From: Corynebacterium sp. NML130628
GTDB taxonomy: Bacteria > Actinomycetota > Actinomycetes > Mycobacteriales > Mycobacteriaceae
Length of the DNA stretch: 64,000 nt
Direction of reading: 5' to 3'
Assembly: GCF_001875665.1 (NCBI RefSeq)
Contig: NZ_MLAL01000014.1
Location: 22,727-86,726 of the forward strand
The notes beneath the pieces are model-generated. The model saw only the letters and a program-made list of their open reading frames with translations, searched no databases and was not told the DNA's origin. Made by a program: the position numbers and the translations under genes. Position 1 is the stretch's first letter, and every line of letters starts with the position of its first letter. Positions 37,613 to 45,594 of this stretch are shown here, in pieces.

Positions 37613-38398
37613 CTAGAGCTCAATCGAATTGAGCCTCCTTGGGTCTTCGCGGCGTAAACGCCTCAGTTGGCTTTTCTCCATTGCAAAACGCGGCAATTCT
37701 GGATCCAGCTTTGCCAACACGGAATTAATACTGTCAACGGATTTCTTGATATCAACCTCCAAAAGGCAATCGTGATGCGCGACCCGATTGCGCAGACGTC
37801 GCAATGCCTCCAAGCTACGACCGATTCGCTGCCGACCATTAAAGTCGCTGCAGATTCGACGCTCCACGGGCTGGCCACGATCTGGGAACACATTTTTTAA
37901 GCACTCATCCCATAGCGTTTGCCTCAGTTGTTCTCGCTCTTCTGATTCTTCCGCACGCCCTGGTGCACAAAATAGAGAACTAAGGTTTCCGAACGTCAGT
38001 TGAGCCACAATATCGTCATGCGTAGGTTCCCTTTGGCCGTTTCTCGGAGACTTACGCTCGATCTCCCTTTGCGCATGATGTCTAGCGGTACCGATAGAGG
38101 GCCCTAACAAGGTCTTAAGCGCCTCCCGAGTATTCCCCAGTTTCGTCCATTCTTCTGTGAAAGTATCCCCCGAAGGGTTGGGTAGAGAATTCCAACTTCG
38201 CAATTCACGGTCGATCGCGTTTCGTAAAGAAATTTCTACAACGCAGAGGGTTGCATGAAACGCACCCTCCAGTTCAACGGCCCACTGGTACAGAGCTAGA
38301 ACAGCATCCTCACCAGCTGCCCCTATCGCTGCTACGTAAGGCTGAAGACGCGGAACGCTGAGAAACTCTTCCGCAGTTTGCATACTAATTTTTGCCAT
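37613..38398 (-). CDS. Abi-like (Abi_2/AbiD-F type) protein with HEPN RNase motif
   Basis: A 261-residue cytoplasmic protein. The N-terminus (YQWAVELEGAFHATLCVVEISLRNAIDREL) matches the helical opening of Abi-like proteins, and LRRLRNRVAHHDCLL near residue 203 gives the HEPN Rx4-6H motif (RNRVAH) of ribonuclease toxins. Family members abort phage growth by RNA cleavage. It is a single gene with no evident antitoxin partner, lying between pilus cluster 2 and ppk2, with lower-GC codons than its neighbours, which suggests acquisition. Confidence 0.75.
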   Translation of the reverse strand: MAKISMQTAEEFLSVPRLQPYVAAIGAAGEDAVLALYQWAVELEGAFHATLCVVEISLRNAIDRELRSWNSLPNPSGDTFTEEWTKLGNTREALKTLLGPSIGTARHHAQREIERKSPRNGQREPTHDDIVAQLTFGNLSSLFCAPGRAEESEEREQLRQTLWDECLKNVFPDRGQPVERRICSDFNGRQRIGRSLEALRRLRNRVAHHDCLLEVDIKKSVDSINSVLAKLDPELPRFAMEKSQLRRLRREDPRRLNSIEL

Positions 38399-38450
38399 GC
38401 TAAGATTTTAGCTTAGCGAGCACATGCCATGCGCATGTGCATCCATCCTT

Positions 38451-38476
38451 GAGGCCCCCAATCTTTTGGGGGCCTC
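38451..38476. terminator. Perfect 11-bp hairpin upstream of the Abi-like gene
   Basis: GAGGCCCCCAA pairs with TTGGGGGCCTC around TCTT. A second dyad GCACATG/CATGTGC lies 25 bases away, next to the Abi-like start. No strong T-run. It could be a bidirectional terminator or insulate the gene. The rest of 38399-38710 shows no convincing gene. Confidence 0.45.
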
Positions 38477-38710
38477 TTGCGTTGCACCTCTATTGAAAGG
38501 CCGACTTAGGGGCTTAAGTGCATTACTCCCATCCGCAATTCTGTTCACAAAATCCCGACTCCGCTCGTGATGGCTATCCCTACCCCAAGAAGTCGGCCCA
38601 GGGGACCTATCAGGCGGCTCGAGTGACATCGTGCACGAAATCTCCGCCCCCAAAAACCCCACACCAAGTTCGTGGTGCCCAGCCAACTCACAGTCCCAAG
38701 CACCCCCAGC

Positions 38711-38758
38711 AAAAAGCAGCAACGGAAAGCGGGAAAGTCCCAACCCTTCCGTTGCTGC
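38711..38758 (-). terminator. Intrinsic terminator of ppk2
   Basis: On the minus strand, GCAGCAACGGAA pairs with TTCCGTTGCTGC (12 bp) and TTTTTGC follows, 20 bases after the ppk2 stop. Confidence 0.88.
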
Positions 38759-38778
38759 CTCCCAGATAGGCCTACTCC

Positions 38779-39678
38779 CTAGTCCCCGATCTGATCACGC
38801 CCACGCTTCACGATCAACGGGTCCGGCGTCCCCACCACATCATGATCCTTGTTGGTGTATTCGAACTTGCTCAGAATGTAGCGCATCGCGTTGAGGCGGG
38901 CGCGCTTCTTGTCGTTCGACTTGATGGTGATCCACGGCGATTCGTCGGTGTCGGTGTAGCGGAACTGCTCTTCCTTCGCGTTGGTGTAGTCGTCCCACTT
39001 GTCCAGGGATGCGAGGTCCATCGGCGACAGTTTCCACTGGCGCACTGGGTCCACCTGGCGGATCGCGAAGCGGGTGCGCTGTTCCTTCTGGGTGACAGAG
39101 AACCAGAACTTGGTCAGCGAGATGCCGGAGCCAAGGATCATGTTCTCGAGCATCGGCACTTCGCGGAGGAATTCGGCGTGTTGGGATTCGGTGCAGAAGC
39201 CCATGACGCGCTCGACGCCGGAGCGGTTATACCAGGAGCGGTCGAAGAACACGATTTCGCCGGCTGCCGGGAAGTGCTGGATGTAGCGCTGGAAATACCA
39301 GGAGGTGGATTCGCGTGGGCTCGGCTTTTCCAGGGCGACGGTGCGCGCACCACGTGGGTTGAGGTGCTCGTTAAAGCGCTTGATGGTGCCACCTTTACCG
39401 GCAGCGTCACGGCCTTCAAAGATAATGATGTGGCGCTGACCAGTATCCTTGGTCCAGTTTTGCCACTTCAGCAGCTCAATTTGGAGGGCACGTTTTTGTT
39501 CTTCGTACTCGCTCCGGCTGAGGCGTTCTTCGTAGGGGTAGTTTTCGCGCCAGGTTTCGATTGGTGTCCCGTCCGGCATGAGCAGCGCCGGGTCGTCTTC
39601 ATCGGTGTCGTCGACGATCCAGCCTTCTACGGCGGCGAGGTCGATCATTGGGAGTTCGTCATCCTTGTGGTCAGCCAT
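38779..39678 (-). CDS. ppk2: Polyphosphate kinase 2
   Basis: Transfers phosphate between polyphosphate and nucleoside diphosphates, in this subfamily mostly toward GTP/ATP synthesis. The 299-residue protein carries Walker A as EGRDAAGKGG (88-97), Walker B and lid as VFFDRSWYNRSGVE (about 143-156), and the conserved KFWFSVTQKEQRTRF and KLSPMDLASLDKWDDY segments. It lies directly downstream of porA and porH, as does a ppk2 gene in C. glutamicum. An intrinsic terminator follows. Length and motifs indicate a one-domain enzyme. Confidence 0.95.
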   Translation of the reverse strand: MADHKDDELPMIDLAAVEGWIVDDTDEDDPALLMPDGTPIETWRENYPYEERLSRSEYEEQKRALQIELLKWQNWTKDTGQRHIIIFEGRDAAGKGGTIKRFNEHLNPRGARTVALEKPSPRESTSWYFQRYIQHFPAAGEIVFFDRSWYNRSGVERVMGFCTESQHAEFLREVPMLENMILGSGISLTKFWFSVTQKEQRTRFAIRQVDPVRQWKLSPMDLASLDKWDDYTNAKEEQFRYTDTDESPWITIKSNDKKRARLNAMRYILSKFEYTNKDHDVVGTPDPLIVKRGRDQIGD

Positions 39679-39769
39679 GTATCCAGCTTAACCCCATTGC
39701 CCCTGAATCGGCGCTGATTGTTGGTTTTTATTTATTGACGCCACCCCCGTTTTCCCACGCATCCCCAAA

Positions 39770-39806
39770 AGGGAAACCCCGCCACGTTTCGCGGCGGGGT
39801 TTGTAT
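39770..39806 (-). terminator. Intrinsic terminator after porA
   Basis: On the minus strand, CCCCGCC pairs with GGCGGGG around a 9-nt loop and TTTCCCTTTT follows. It separates the porH-porA pair from ppk2. Confidence 0.8.
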
Positions 39807-39815
39807 CAGGGGGTC

Positions 39816-39944
39816 TTAGGAAACCAGACCGATAAGCTTCACTACAGCGTCAGCGATGTCGCCGAGCTTGCCCAGGATTGAGAGCAGAGCGCCTGCTACG
39901 TGACCATCAGACGAGAGGAACTTCCAGTTCTCGAGTGCCTGCAT
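39816..39944 (-). CDS. porA: PorA-like small cell-wall channel protein
   Basis: A 42-residue protein (MQALENWKFLSS ... VVKLIGLVS) with no signal peptide. C. glutamicum PorA is 45 residues and ends similarly in ADLIGLLG; it pairs with PorH to form the main ion channel in the mycolic-acid outer membrane and is O-mycoloylated on serine. AAAGGAG lies 7 bases before the ATG. The order porH-porA-ppk2 matches C. glutamicum. Too short for routine gene finders. The assignment rests on size, amphipathic helix character, ending and synteny. Confidence 0.8.
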   Translation of the reverse strand: MQALENWKFLSSDGHVAGALLSILGKLGDIADAVVKLIGLVS

Positions 39945-39986
39945 GTTAGACTCCTTTTCTTCACAAAGGTTGTTGTTATCGGTTAA

Positions 39987-40151
39987 TTACTTCTTGGAAG
40001 GAACCTGGGTCGCCCCGGAAAAGTCCTTAGCCTTATCACCGAGACCACCGAACTGCAGAAGCACATCAGGAACAGCGCGGAACAGCTTAACGATTGCAGA
40101 TGCGAAAGTGTTGAAGTCCTTCAGCGCGTCGGTGATGACTGCGAGATCCAT
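39987..40151 (-). CDS. porH: PorH-like small cell-wall channel protein
   Basis: A 54-residue protein beginning MDLAVITDALKDFNTF. C. glutamicum PorH (57 residues) begins with the same MDL and also has the layout of one amphipathic helix followed by a polar tail. PorH and PorA together form a heteromeric channel. AAGGGG precedes the ATG, and porA starts 42 bases downstream, so they are co-transcribed. The serine in DFSGATQ or the tail could be a mycoloylation site, which is inference. Confidence 0.8.
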   Translation of the reverse strand: MDLAVITDALKDFNTFASAIVKLFRAVPDVLLQFGGLGDKAKDFSGATQVPSKK

Positions 40152-40215
40152 ACTTACCCCTTACAGGTCTTGACACTGTGGGCGGATGCCCGCGTGTCTA
40201 TATTTCTTAAGGATG

Positions 40216-40232
40216 CACACCATGTTGGTGTG
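40216..40232 (-). promoter_or_regulatory. Hairpin in the porH leader
   Basis: CACACC pairs with GGTGTG around ATGTT, about 65 bases upstream of porH. A possible -35 (TTGACG, minus strand, 40268-40273) lies further upstream, but its -10 is unclear. It may stabilise or regulate this abundant transcript. Confidence 0.4.
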
Positions 40233-40273
40233 TCTTAGCCGTTAGTTTTGCACATATTTTTAGCTCACGTCAA

Positions 40274-40729
40274 GCTTTTAGGAATGATTCACCTCACATT
40301 AGGGGCACCCGGCGCGTGTACCTTACATACATGACGTGACAGCAAACATTCAGGCGAGTTTCCCCTGCACACTCCACAAAACAATAAATGCTACCTAAGC
40401 TGCCGAAATACGTTTATGGAAACCGCCGCGAACTATTCGTCGACCATTTCTGTACATTTCCTGTGTAGGAGCGACACCCGAACCATTGTTTCACGGTCCC
40501 CCATTTCTGAAAGTTCGCTGAGCGCGGATCGTTACGGCTTTTGCTTCCACCCCACCGCCACGACGATCTCTCACCCCAGCTAAAAAGCGTTCGGCATTAG
40601 CGAACGTTCGGCAATACCGAACGCCCCAAGCCATGTTGATTGGCATGTCCACCTTAGCCCAGATTTTTCGCCCGGCCGCAAATGCCAATCACTGTCGTCG
40701 ATACAACAGTTGCTCGTGTTGGTGCGGTC
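40274..40729. other. Intergenic stretch with tandem dyads, no convincing gene
   Basis: Open frames here are short, lack ribosome sites and run through palindromes. The one notable signal is at 40588-40623, two overlapping dyads: CGTTCGG...CGAACG followed by CGTTCGG...CCGAACG, sharing the central CGAACGTTCG. This could be a paired repressor site or a decayed element end. Confidence 0.5.
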
Positions 40730-40757
40730 TCGACAAACCTTTTCAATCGTGTAAAAT
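40730..40757 (+). promoter_or_regulatory. Promoter-like sequence in the porH upstream region
   Basis: TCGACA (40730-40735) and TAAAAT (40752-40757) are separated by 16 bases on the plus strand. Predicted transcription start is near 40764, directly before a terminator-like hairpin. Confidence 0.5.
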
Positions 40758-40772
40758 CCGATACATAGTTTC

Positions 40773-40803
40773 CCCGTTCTCCTCGGAGGCGGGTTTTCTT
40801 TTT
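40773..40803 (+). terminator. Terminator-like hairpin just after the promoter
   Basis: CCCG (40773-40776) and CGGG (40790-40793) enclose a smaller CCT/AGG stem, and TTTTCTTTTT follows. Being only about 10 bases from the predicted start, it could yield a very short RNA or attenuate the downstream structured RNA. Confidence 0.45.
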
Positions 40804-40838
40804 GCCTAGTTTCGCATGTGGAGCTCTATCACGCTGTT

Positions 40839-40951
40839 ATTAGTGGGTCACGTCTATGACTAATGGTGGCAAAAGAGGATATGCTGGCGTGGCGACGGGC
40901 CGGTTACCGGAGCATTGTCGCCTGGAGCCGCGTAGGCTCCAGAGCTTTTTG
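40839..40951 (+). ncRNA. Candidate structured small RNA ending in an intrinsic terminator
   Basis: Three hairpins follow in order: ATTAG/CTAAT (40839-40864), GGCGAC/GTCGCC with an inner CCGG/CCGG stem (40891-40922), and an 8-bp terminator CTGGAGCC/GGCTCCAG plus TTTTT (40922-40950). No annotated gene is upstream, so the terminator implies an RNA transcribed from within this region, perhaps from the promoter at 40730. A 23-codon frame (40881-40952) overlaps hairpins 2 and 3 but has a poorly spaced ribosome site. Confidence 0.45.
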
Positions 40952-41108
40952 ACACCTCAGAGAATCCGTTTTTAAAGCTAATGCCTAGGGATAACGTCTT
41001 TTCGTGAGATTCATGTCTCCCCACACCACAGTCCAAAAGCTAGCCAAAGCCCTGTCACGCGAACGTACCCACCTGCAACTCCACTGATTTCTATACACTT
41101 TTCTGAAC

Positions 41109-41405
41109 ATGTCTATTGAATCGTCCCGGCCCAGCATCACTGGACCCGTTTCGTCTGCTGAGGAGCGCACTCGCGTTCCCCTTCCGCATCACGGAAGATT
41201 TGTCATCGAAGTCGTTGACGCTAGCGAATTGAAACAGCGTTTCCGCGACCGAGAAACGCTTCAGGACGCAACTCTGGCGCTGGTTCGCGTCGCCACCGAC
41301 AAAGGCAACCGCACAGAACTCGACGAAGTCATCGAGCAATTAGGGTTTTCTCGGTACGAGCTAGCGGCCGAACTTTCACCCGAACTTCACAGCAACAAAA
41401 CATAG
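41109..41405 (+). CDS. Small hypothetical protein
   Basis: A 98-residue charged protein with no recognised family. The N-terminal 28 residues look disordered; the rest (GRFVIEVVDASELKQRFRDRETLQDATLALVRVATDK, then DEVIEQLGFSRYELAAEL) predicts a strand and several helices and could be a DNA- or protein-binding module. There is no signal peptide or membrane segment. No clear ribosome site precedes it; ACACTTTTCTGAAC lies before the ATG. It stands alone between the candidate RNA and a decayed region. Confidence 0.5.
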   Translation: MSIESSRPSITGPVSSAEERTRVPLPHHGRFVIEVVDASELKQRFRDRETLQDATLALVRVATDKGNRTELDEVIEQLGFSRYELAAELSPELHSNKT

Positions 41406-41433
41406 CCATACAGCGCAAGTCACCCCGCGCATG

Positions 41434-41596
41434 AGTCCGCCTCATTGACGACGCCATCTACGACTTAGAAACCTCCAGCGCAGAGATACGCAAATTGGGG
41501 TCGCCTGTTAAACAAAGTGGTTGAGATCCTAGGGTCTTCATTCGCGAGTCCGCGATCGACAAACACCGCGAAGGCATGACCACACCCGAGGTCTGA
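41434..41596 (+). pseudogene. Possible decayed ribbon-helix-helix antitoxin-like gene
   Basis: In one frame the sequence reads VRLIDDAIYDLETSSAEIRKLG, an in-frame TGA, then VFIRESAIDKHREGMTTPEV and a stop. This has the look of a ribbon-helix-helix DNA-binding protein interrupted by a stop. There is no start codon. Weak evidence based on pattern alone. Confidence 0.25.
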
Positions 41597-41757
41597 CTGA
41601 GTAGAACACGTCACCGGCCGGCGCCCAGCAGCAACATCGTTAAGAAGCTGAATTACTGACACCCGGAGGGTGTTATCGGCAAGACAGCGCGACGATTCGT
41701 GGGGTACCCGCCATCCCCGCGGTGGCTACTTCCTCACTACGTTGTTGTTCGAAAATG

Positions 41758-41952
41758 CTACGCGCGCTTCTTCAGAAAATACGATTTCCAAAACCTATTT
41801 TTCGAACGATCCTCAGGGTAGCGACGTACCATGAATTCATCTGTACGGTGACGTGAAGTTTCGGCAGCTTCCAAAAGGGCTGCAACAATTTCAGGGTCGA
41901 CTGACGAAATGTGCGCTTTGTCTTTACGTCGCTGCGGATAGCGTGTCGTCAT
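41758..41952 (-). CDS. Small basic hypothetical protein
   Basis: A 64-residue protein, rich in Arg and Lys (MTTRYPQRRKDKAH, HRTDEFMVRRYPEDRSKNRFW, FLKKRA). No known family. Its ATG overlaps the stop of the upstream membrane-protein gene as ATGA, which argues for a real, translationally coupled pair. A nucleic-acid or membrane-surface contact is possible from its charge, but no function can be assigned. Confidence 0.45.
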   Translation of the reverse strand: MTTRYPQRRKDKAHISSVDPEIVAALLEAAETSRHRTDEFMVRRYPEDRSKNRFWKSYFLKKRA

Positions 41953-42218
41953 TTGAGTTTCTTCTTCCCCTCATCTTCGTCATCGTAGTGCAAAATGAGC
42001 ACCTGCAGGAGCATCACAAAAATACAGATGAACCCAACGGAATATGGGATTATCCCAAGTGAACGAAGAGTTGTGTTTGTTCCACTCCTATTTCGTTCCG
42101 GTTCGGCAAAATCGAGACCCCCACCTGGCGTAAGGTTTCCTGGACTACTCGACTCCTTGCGCAGTTGAGCCTCAAGAGCATTGGCGTAATCTTCAGCCGC
42201 CTGTGATGATTGCGCCAT
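41949..42218 (-). CDS. Small single-pass membrane protein, hypothetical
   Basis: An 89-residue protein with a polar N-terminal half, one membrane helix (about residues 58-78, IIPYSVGFICIFVMLLQVLIL) and an acidic-then-basic tail (HYDDEDEGKKKLK). No family recognised. It starts inside the 3' end of a decayed pilin remnant in another frame and ends in an ATGA overlap with the next small gene. Whether it is functional is uncertain. Confidence 0.45.
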   Translation of the reverse strand: MAQSSQAAEDYANALEAQLRKESSSPGNLTPGGGLDFAEPERNRSGTNTTLRSLGIIPYSVGFICIFVMLLQVLILHYDDEDEGKKKLK

Positions 42219-42345
42219 CGAGCATTAGCGGGAGCTGCAATCCAGCACCGCCGGTTTTTGGAGGCGCACCTTGGCGGATATTAGCCACCCTAAACGTGAC
42301 GTGCAATGAATCAATCGCCAAATCAACCTCGAGTTCGGGGTGCTG
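42193..42345 (-). pseudogene. C-terminal remnant of a second tip-pilin-like gene
   Basis: The minus strand encodes HPELEVDLAIDSLHVTF, RVANIRQGAPPKTGGAGLQLP, then stops early. This aligns with the end of the neighbouring VWA pilin (HPELEVTQSADKLHFTF, TVANIRQGNLPSTGGNGVHLP). The sorting motif has decayed from LPSTG to PPKTG and the membrane helix is cut off. An in-frame stop lies 13 codons upstream of the homology. It is a degenerate partial duplicate of the downstream end of the pilus gene. Confidence 0.8.
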
Positions 42346-42454
42346 CTCAGTTTTCCCGCGGGACGTGCTGCCGCATGCCCTCCTTCAACTGGCCGCTGGA
42401 ACTCGTTCTAGACGATGGTAGTCCGCAACTGGTTCGGCAGCGGTAGCCTACCGA

Positions 42455-42477
42455 CATGGGGCAAATCCAGCCCCATG
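42455..42477 (-). terminator. Hairpin after the VWA tip-pilin gene
   Basis: CATGGGGC pairs with GCCCCATG around a 7-nt loop, about 90 bases downstream of the pilus cluster 1 end. No T-run, so it may be a weak or Rho-dependent terminator. Apart from this and the pilin remnant, 42219-42564 contains nothing convincing. Confidence 0.35.
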
Positions 42478-42564
42478 TTGCTGCGAGTCCAGTTAGCCTT
42501 CAGTTGTTGGGGGAGCGAGCACCGCCCACGAGCCCCCGCTTTCCAGTCCGTTAGCGCGAAGGCC

Positions 42565-45500
42565 TCACGCCTGTTCGCGCCGCCTTCCCAGGAATGCACC
42601 GATACAAATAGTCACGCTGCCAATAACTATGGGAAGGTGAACACCGTTCCCGCCCGTACTCGGCAAGTTACCCTGACGGATATTCGCCACTGTGAAAGTG
42701 AAATGCAGCTTATCTGCGGATTGCGTCACCTCCAGTTCAGGGTGCGCACTTTCGCCTCCACTGACATCAAGTTGCAATACGCCGGCATCATTCCTTAGTA
42801 GGGCAAACTCGATTGGCTTGGTCAATAAGCTGTAGCCGGAGGGAGCCTTTACTTCCGCGAGCCGGTAGCGCCTTCCCGTGACGAGATTCCCCACCTCAGC
42901 GGTTTTTTCATCAAAGAAGGGGACGGGCCCCTTAGAGCCAAGGCTGTCAACGACCTCGAATCTATAATCGGTGAGTGTCTGGGACTTATTGTCGTGGTCT
43001 ACCTTCACCAATGAAACGCTGTAGCAAGTTTCTGCAAGAAGTTTCTTGAGCGACTCAGTCAATCGGTCGTATGAGCTGACCAAAGTCAGCGCGTCTGGGC
43101 TGGATATATCGGCACCCATTGATGCTGTATTTCGTACACCAGCTCGCCAAATCTCGGGTTGGTCGGTGATGTCATACTGGGTGGCGGTTTTTTCATCGGG
43201 CACGTCCCACATGTAGATTCTGCCATCGTTCTTGAGCCCCTCTCGTACGTCGTCGCCCGCCATGTTGTAACTCGGGTAGCCGTACCCAGGCTGCTTGGGC
43301 CAGTTTTCCGGCTGCTTACGCGTGTTACCACGCATAAAGTAATCGTCCTTAAGAATGTGCTCGTTGAAAGGCTCCAAACCAACCATGATTGTCTCGATTC
43401 GCGTACCCGAGTTTTTCAGCCGATTTGCTTGCTCTACGGCTCGACTTAAGTCGCTTTGATTCACAAGGGTCCCTACGTCGAAGTAATGGCCGGGATAATC
43501 CCTGAAACTGGTAGTGGGCAAACCGTCCGTAATGAAGTAAACGACGTCGTATTCACCAGACGGGACTTGCTCTAATCCAGCTTCATAGTTGGTGCCACCG
43601 CGACCTACCATCTCACTCGCAGGCGTATTCGTGATCGCATTTACGGCATCAACTAACTGCTCAAGGTCGTTCTCGTCGTTGGTGCGAAGTTTACCGGTCG
43701 ACATTCTGGGTACACGACCGCCTTGGGATGCAAAGTTATAGATGGCTAGTGTACTATCAGTACCTTTTAAGGTATTAATAACCTCCAGCCCAGTGAGCCG
43801 ACTAGCGTCGGCGCCGTTGCGACCAATCGAGTCGGAGGTGTCGAATACCAAAGCGATGTTCTTGGTGCTGCAAATGTCGTCCCTCAGGGGTGGGTTAGGG
43901 GCGGAGGCAGGCAGCCAGTTCAGCTCATCCCTTGGTGTCTCGGGGACATCCAATTCGAGCTTAGGTGCGTCTTGCCTTAACCAATTAGGGGCGTTCTGCT
44001 CCCACATGACAATTTTGCAGTTGGTGGACGCCGTCTTCAGAGGGATCCGCACCTCAAAGTCATATGAATTCTGCGTACGTGGTTTACGTTCAATTTCCTT
44101 CTTCAGGATGAAGTAGAGACTGCTACCGCTCATTGAAAGAGTGTAATCAACGTCATATTTCAATTCAGCCCAACCGTCATGGTCCGAGCCAACCCGAAGC
44201 TTCAGTCGAGGATCCGAAGCATCAAATTGAGTGCTCAAATCAGCCAAGCCAGTCTCCACCTCAATGACCTTGGCCCTCATTCCGCCATCTGGTGTGTTGT
44301 CCCACCATGTTCGGGAAACTTGGAGCCCGTCCGAATAATTGCAGGAGTCAAAACCTCTATCATTGGGAAGGGGTCGGTAGTTTTTAGGCGTTGTAGGATC
44401 GCCCTGCTCAACCGATACCTTTGCAGTGCCACTCTGCGTTTTTGACCACGACCCGTACAGCTCCAGTGAATAAGGCTTAGCGTTAGGTGCTCCGGGGCCA
44501 TAAAAGTCCACAGATATTTTATCGCCACTGCCTTTCCAAACCGCAATTGAAGGATCGCACCCGGTGAGATCCACTGAGATTGATTTGCTGGAAAGTCTCT
44601 TGATGCCTGCGCCGGATACGGTACAGCTCTCATTGGAGTTCTTGCGCAGCGTTACTGGTCCATCCAACGCGTACCGAGAGGACCCACTGAAGCTGATGAC
44701 GAGTTCTGTGAGATAAAAATCCCTTTGCTCGAACGCACCTCCGACACTTGTCGAGAGCCTAATCCGCGGAGGTTTACCGCCAGCCGCACCTTCGGGCGAT
44801 TCATATGAGAGCGCTGTGAGGGTGAGCTGTTCCTTCGAGGCTGGCAGCGACGCAGCACGTGCCACACCTACCCCATCGGGGTTCACGGTCGCCGCGGCCT
44901 GGTCGGTGCGACCATAGCCGGTTTCCGAAAGCTCGCGTGCCGTCGGCACCTCCTTCGGCTCAGCGATCGCGTACTCACCGGCGTCGGTGGTTCGGACCTC
45001 AACCTCGACGACCTGCGGTGGGATGGCGTGCAGGGCGTTCAGGTTGAACGCCACAAAACCGCCGTCAGCGGAGTTGACGAAACCGTAGTCGTAGTCCTCA
45101 AGTTTCCGCCCATCAGCGGTGACGGACAGGACTTCCTTGATCTCGCCCTTGCCCTGACGCTGCAGAGCGAAGATGTTCTCCTTCGACGCCTTGCCGCCGA
45201 ACTCCCATGCCTCGCCATCAGGGTCGTTGACCACGATACGGTCAACGTCGCCCTTGCGCTCGACGGTCACAGGGTTCGTGGTAGCCGGGGCCTCTGCTGG
45301 TTTCGAAGCAGATGCAGAGGCCGGATTAGAGGCCGACGCTGCGGCAGGCGCCGAAGGCGTGGCGGAGGAAGGCGGTGTGCCGTCCTCCATCCACGAGTAA
45401 GTGGGCAGGCTGGCGTCGTCGGTAGTGACGTCGGAGACCGTGGTGGTCTCCTCCGCCTGCACGGCTGGGTACGCGCCCAGGCCGGCGGCCAGCGCTACCG

Positions 45501-45573
45501 AGGCAACTACGGCAGCAAGTCCACGGGCACGGTGCCGAGCAGGAGATCCTGCAGGTTTGATAAAGTTTCGCAT
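42565..45573 (-). CDS. VWA-domain tip pilin (SpaC-like), cluster 1
   Basis: A 1002-residue surface adhesin, probably the pilus tip. Signal peptide to about residue 40, then an Ala/Ser/Pro-rich region (65-100). A beta-rich region precedes a von Willebrand A domain at about 570-800 with MIDAS residues DTSDS (about 575), GGTNYEAGL (about 655) and FITDGLP (about 680). A Cna-B/SpaA-like domain follows (SLVKVDHDNKSQTLTDYRFEVVD, then RYRLAEVKAPSGYSLL). The anchor is NLPSTGGNG, a helix and RRREQA. C. diphtheriae SpaC/SpaF tip pilins have the same VWA plus LPxTG plan. Last gene of spaA-sortase-spaB-tip. Confidence 0.88.
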   Translation of the reverse strand: MRNFIKPAGSPARHRARGLAAVVASVALAAGLGAYPAVQAEETTTVSDVTTDDASLPTYSWMEDGTPPSSATPSAPAAASASNPASASASKPAEAPATTNPVTVERKGDVDRIVVNDPDGEAWEFGGKASKENIFALQRQGKGEIKEVLSVTADGRKLEDYDYGFVNSADGGFVAFNLNALHAIPPQVVEVEVRTTDAGEYAIAEPKEVPTARELSETGYGRTDQAAATVNPDGVGVARAASLPASKEQLTLTALSYESPEGAAGGKPPRIRLSTSVGGAFEQRDFYLTELVISFSGSSRYALDGPVTLRKNSNESCTVSGAGIKRLSSKSISVDLTGCDPSIAVWKGSGDKISVDFYGPGAPNAKPYSLELYGSWSKTQSGTAKVSVEQGDPTTPKNYRPLPNDRGFDSCNYSDGLQVSRTWWDNTPDGGMRAKVIEVETGLADLSTQFDASDPRLKLRVGSDHDGWAELKYDVDYTLSMSGSSLYFILKKEIERKPRTQNSYDFEVRIPLKTASTNCKIVMWEQNAPNWLRQDAPKLELDVPETPRDELNWLPASAPNPPLRDDICSTKNIALVFDTSDSIGRNGADASRLTGLEVINTLKGTDSTLAIYNFASQGGRVPRMSTGKLRTNDENDLEQLVDAVNAITNTPASEMVGRGGTNYEAGLEQVPSGEYDVVYFITDGLPTTSFRDYPGHYFDVGTLVNQSDLSRAVEQANRLKNSGTRIETIMVGLEPFNEHILKDDYFMRGNTRKQPENWPKQPGYGYPSYNMAGDDVREGLKNDGRIYMWDVPDEKTATQYDITDQPEIWRAGVRNTASMGADISSPDALTLVSSYDRLTESLKKLLAETCYSVSLVKVDHDNKSQTLTDYRFEVVDSLGSKGPVPFFDEKTAEVGNLVTGRRYRLAEVKAPSGYSLLTKPIEFALLRNDAGVLQLDVSGGESAHPELEVTQSADKLHFTFTVANIRQGNLPSTGGNGVHLPIVIGSVTICIGAFLGRRREQA

Positions 45574-45594
45574 TTGTCTTTCCCTACTTCCGCT

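Noticed and set aside
38408..38743. 111-residue minus-strand frame between the Abi-like gene and ppk2
   Set aside because: It covers both the ppk2 terminator and an 11-bp perfect hairpin, which is unlikely inside a real gene.
40491..40688. 65-residue minus-strand frame
   Set aside because: It runs through the tandem palindromes, has no ATG or ribosome site and no recognisable family.
41465..41662. 65-residue minus-strand frame
   Set aside because: No ribosome site and no conserved features; the opposite strand gives a better, though broken, ribbon-helix-helix-like reading.
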